Shown here: positions 62,210 through 64,000 of the stretch, piece by piece
Position numbering within the stretch: position 1 is the first letter of the stretch
Layout: every line of letters begins with the position of its first letter
Assembly: GCF_039134705.1 (NCBI RefSeq)
Contig: NZ_CP146256.1
Coordinates: forward strand, 682,001 to 746,000
DNA from: Kineothrix sp. IPX-CK
Lineage (GTDB): Bacteria > Bacillota > Clostridia > Lachnospirales > Lachnospiraceae
DNA length: 64,000 bases
Direction of reading: 5' to 3'
The notes under the pieces: model-generated
Databases searched by the model: none
Seen by the model: the letters and a program-made list of their open reading frames with translations, nothing else
Told to the model about the DNA's origin: nothing
Program-made: the position numbers and the translations under genes

Positions 62210-64000
62210 ATGGACAGATTTTTATTTGGGGCGGCCTATTATGATGAATATATGCCCGTGGAGCGGCTGGAAGAGGATATGCGCCTGATGCGCGAGGCTG
62301 GCATCAATGTGATCCGGATTGCGGAATCCACTTGGGCCACGCAGGAGCCAGTTAGCGGAGAATTTGATTTCTCACACGTGGAGCGGGTACTGGAGGCGGC
62401 CGGAAGATATGACATCAGTGTCATAGTAGGGACGCCTACCTATGCCATTCCGCCCTGGCTTGCGTCCCAGAATCCCGAAATACTCGCCGTGACGGAACGG
62501 GGAAAGGAGAAATACGGGGCCAGACAGAATATGGACATTACAAGTCCTGCTTACCGTTATTATGCAGAGCGTATTATACGCAAGCTAATGGAATGCGTAC
62601 AAAGGTACTCCAATGTTATCGGTTTTCAGCTGGATAATGAGACCAAACATTACCATACATCGGGGCCGAATGTACAACGTCTGTTCGTACGATATTTGAA
62701 GAAGACCTTTGGGGATGTTGAAGAAATGAATCGAGAATTTGGCTTTTCCTACTGGAGCAACCGGGTGGATGCTTGGGAGAATGTGCCCGATCCAACAGGT
62801 TCCATTAACGGGAGCTTCCGGGCGGAATTCGAAAAATTCAGAAGGCAGCTCGTTACTGAATTTCTGGAATGGCAGAGCGGAATCGTCAGGGAATATATAA
62901 GACAGGGACAGTTCATCACCCATAATCTGGATTTCGAATGGCGCAATTATACTTATGGAGTGCAGGCAGAGGCAGATCATAAGAAGGCAGTGCAGTGCCT
63001 CGACATTGCAGGCTGCGATATCTATCATCTGACACAGTCGAAGCTGACCGGAAAGGAAATCGCATTCGGAGGAGACCTGGTGCGAAGCTTAAAGCGCCGG
63101 AGTTATTTTGTACTGGAAACACAGGCACAAGGGCATGTGAACTGGACGCCTTATGACGGGCAGCTCCGGCTGCATGCGTTCAGCCATATAGCGAGCGGTG
63201 CTGCAGCTCTCATGTACTGGCACTGGCATTCGATTCATAATTCCTTTGAAACGTACTGGAAAGGGATATTGAGCCATGATCTGAAACCGAACAGGATCTA
63301 CAGGGAGATATCAGGAATCGGTGCGGATATGGCAAGGATTGGTCCGTCGCTTATAAACTTGAAAAAGAAAAATCGCGCAGCGCTTTTAGTCAGCAATGAA
63401 TCGCTGACCGGCCTGCGCGAATTCCCTCTGCCGGGAGGGGAGACGACATATAATGACGTGGTAAGGCGTTACTATGACGCTTTGTATGAGCTGAATGTGG
63501 AATGTGATATTTTATTCCCGGAGGATGCAGAGTATTTCGAACAGTATGAGCTGCTGGTAGTTCCTGTACTTTATAGCGCGCCCACCAAGCTGCTAACGGC
63601 TTTGTCTGATTTTGCGGAGAGGGGCGGACATCTTGTGGCGGCCTTCCGCAGCGGCTTTGCCAACGAGTTCTTAACAGTAAGACATGAGGGGCAGCCCGCT
63701 GTCCTGCAGAAATGTCTGGGTATCCGGTATGACGAGTTTACACAGCCGGACGATGTATGGCTGGCGGATCAGGTCTATGCGGCAGCGGCAAAAGAATGCA
63801 GTGCCACGGTTTTTATGGAGCTTGTGGAAACGGAAGGCGCAGATGTACTGGCACACTATGACCATCCGTTCTGGGGCAGATATGCGGCTGTGACAGAGCA
63901 TGCTTTTGGAAAAGGCATGGCAACTTATGTGGCATGTCTGACTACGCCTGCTTACACAAAGGAAATTTTAAAAAGAGTACTGGAACAGACCGGAATATGG
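62210..64000 (+). CDS. Second GH42 beta-galactosidase (3' end outside window)
   Basis: The frame starts at ATG 62210 after AAGGAG and stays open to the window end (597 codons). It reads DRFLFGAAYYDEYMPVERLE, then the acid/base in GFQLDNETKHY and the nucleophile in FVLETQAQGHVNW, so the active site is complete. It is clearly different from the first GH42 enzyme and begins 20 bases after it. The two enzymes may prefer different linkages or chain lengths. Roughly the last 60-100 residues are missing. Confidence 0.93.
   Translation, partial: MDRFLFGAAYYDEYMPVERLEEDMRLMREAGINVIRIAESTWATQEPVSGEFDFSHVERVLEAAGRYDISVIVGTPTYAIPPWLASQNPEILAVTERGKEKYGARQNMDITSPAYRYYAERIIRKLMECVQRYSNVIGFQLDNETKHYHTSGPNVQRLFVRYLKKTFGDVEEMNREFGFSYWSNRVDAWENVPDPTGSINGSFRAEFEKFRRQLVTEFLEWQSGIVREYIRQGQFITHNLDFEWRNYTYGVQAEADHKKAVQCLDIAGCDIYHLTQSKLTGKEIAFGGDLVRSLKRRSYFVLETQAQGHVNWTPYDGQLRLHAFSHIASGAAALMYWHWHSIHNSFETYWKGILSHDLKPNRIYREISGIGADMARIGPSLINLKKKNRAALLVSNESLTGLREFPLPGGETTYNDVVRRYYDALYELNVECDILFPEDAEYFEQYELLVVPVLYSAPTKLLTALSDFAERGGHLVAAFRSGFANEFLTVRHEGQPAVLQKCLGIRYDEFTQPDDVWLADQVYAAAAKECSATVFMELVETEGADVLAHYDHPFWGRYAAVTEHAFGKGMATYVACLTTPAYTKEILKRVLEQTGIW

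Overview
The window looks like a chromosome segment of an anaerobic, probably gut-associated member of the Bacillota, most likely Lachnospiraceae-like. This is inferred from moderate to low GC, strong AGGAGG ribosome-binding sites, Tn916-type integrases, lipoprotein-headed ABC operons and GH42 beta-galactosidase loci. No rRNA or housekeeping marker is present, so the taxon is not proven.

Bases 1-30000 are accessory DNA. Bases 1-7641 are the integrase end of a mobile element that begins left of the window: a helicase/primase C-terminus, a HAD hydrolase, an S24-peptidase repressor facing a Y-family polymerase, a LexA DNA-binding domain without its peptidase, a zinc-ribbon gene, a sigma-like regulator, an excisionase-like protein and a tyrosine integrase. 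Bases 8095-9865 hold a DUF262 gene overlapping a HEPN (MAE_28990-like) gene, a likely two-gene defence module. Bases 9896-18511 look like a small mobilizable element without transfer genes: tandem XRE regulators, an oriT-like region, a MobT/Rep-type initiator whose expected ATG reads ATC, xis, int and a KilA-N gene. An IS21-family element with an 8-bp target duplication splits that KilA-N gene. Bases 18512-29007 are a decaying island with a transposase remnant, nonsense-interrupted small genes, two tRNA-Glu-like sequences, an XRE/TPR-like regulator, a frameshifted HNH gene, and a PLD-helicase (DUF3427-type) gene coupled to a NUDIX gene.

Bases 29155-46562 are more chromosome-like. An AraC/GyrI regulator and a PNPOx-family protein are followed by a LysR regulator divergent from a catabolic and uptake cluster: esterase, DUF2798 membrane protein, amidohydrolase-fold protein, second alpha/beta hydrolase, SDR-fold protein and a five-gene Dpp/Opp-type ABC transporter. 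Two of its enzymes lack canonical catalytic residues. A chemoreceptor gene with LacI-type operators, a NUDIX gene, a YwbE gene and a LURP-one gene follow.

Bases 46792-55333 hold the most interesting system: an AraC regulator, a siderophore/cobalamin-type ABC transporter (lipoprotein, two permeases, ATPase) and, overlapping it, NifH-like, NifD-like and NifK-like genes. The cysteine pattern (NifH-type [4Fe-4S] ligands intact; three Cys in the D-like and one in the K-like subunit) points to a DPOR-like single-cluster reductase, not a nitrogenase. The coupling suggests that the imported compound, perhaps a chelate or tetrapyrrole, is reduced inside the cell. A 335-bp foldback element sits between the lipoprotein and permease genes.

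Bases 55607-64000 are a LacI-controlled sugar locus: binding lipoprotein, two permeases and two GH42 beta-galactosidases, the last running off the window. It probably imports and hydrolyses galacto-oligosaccharides.
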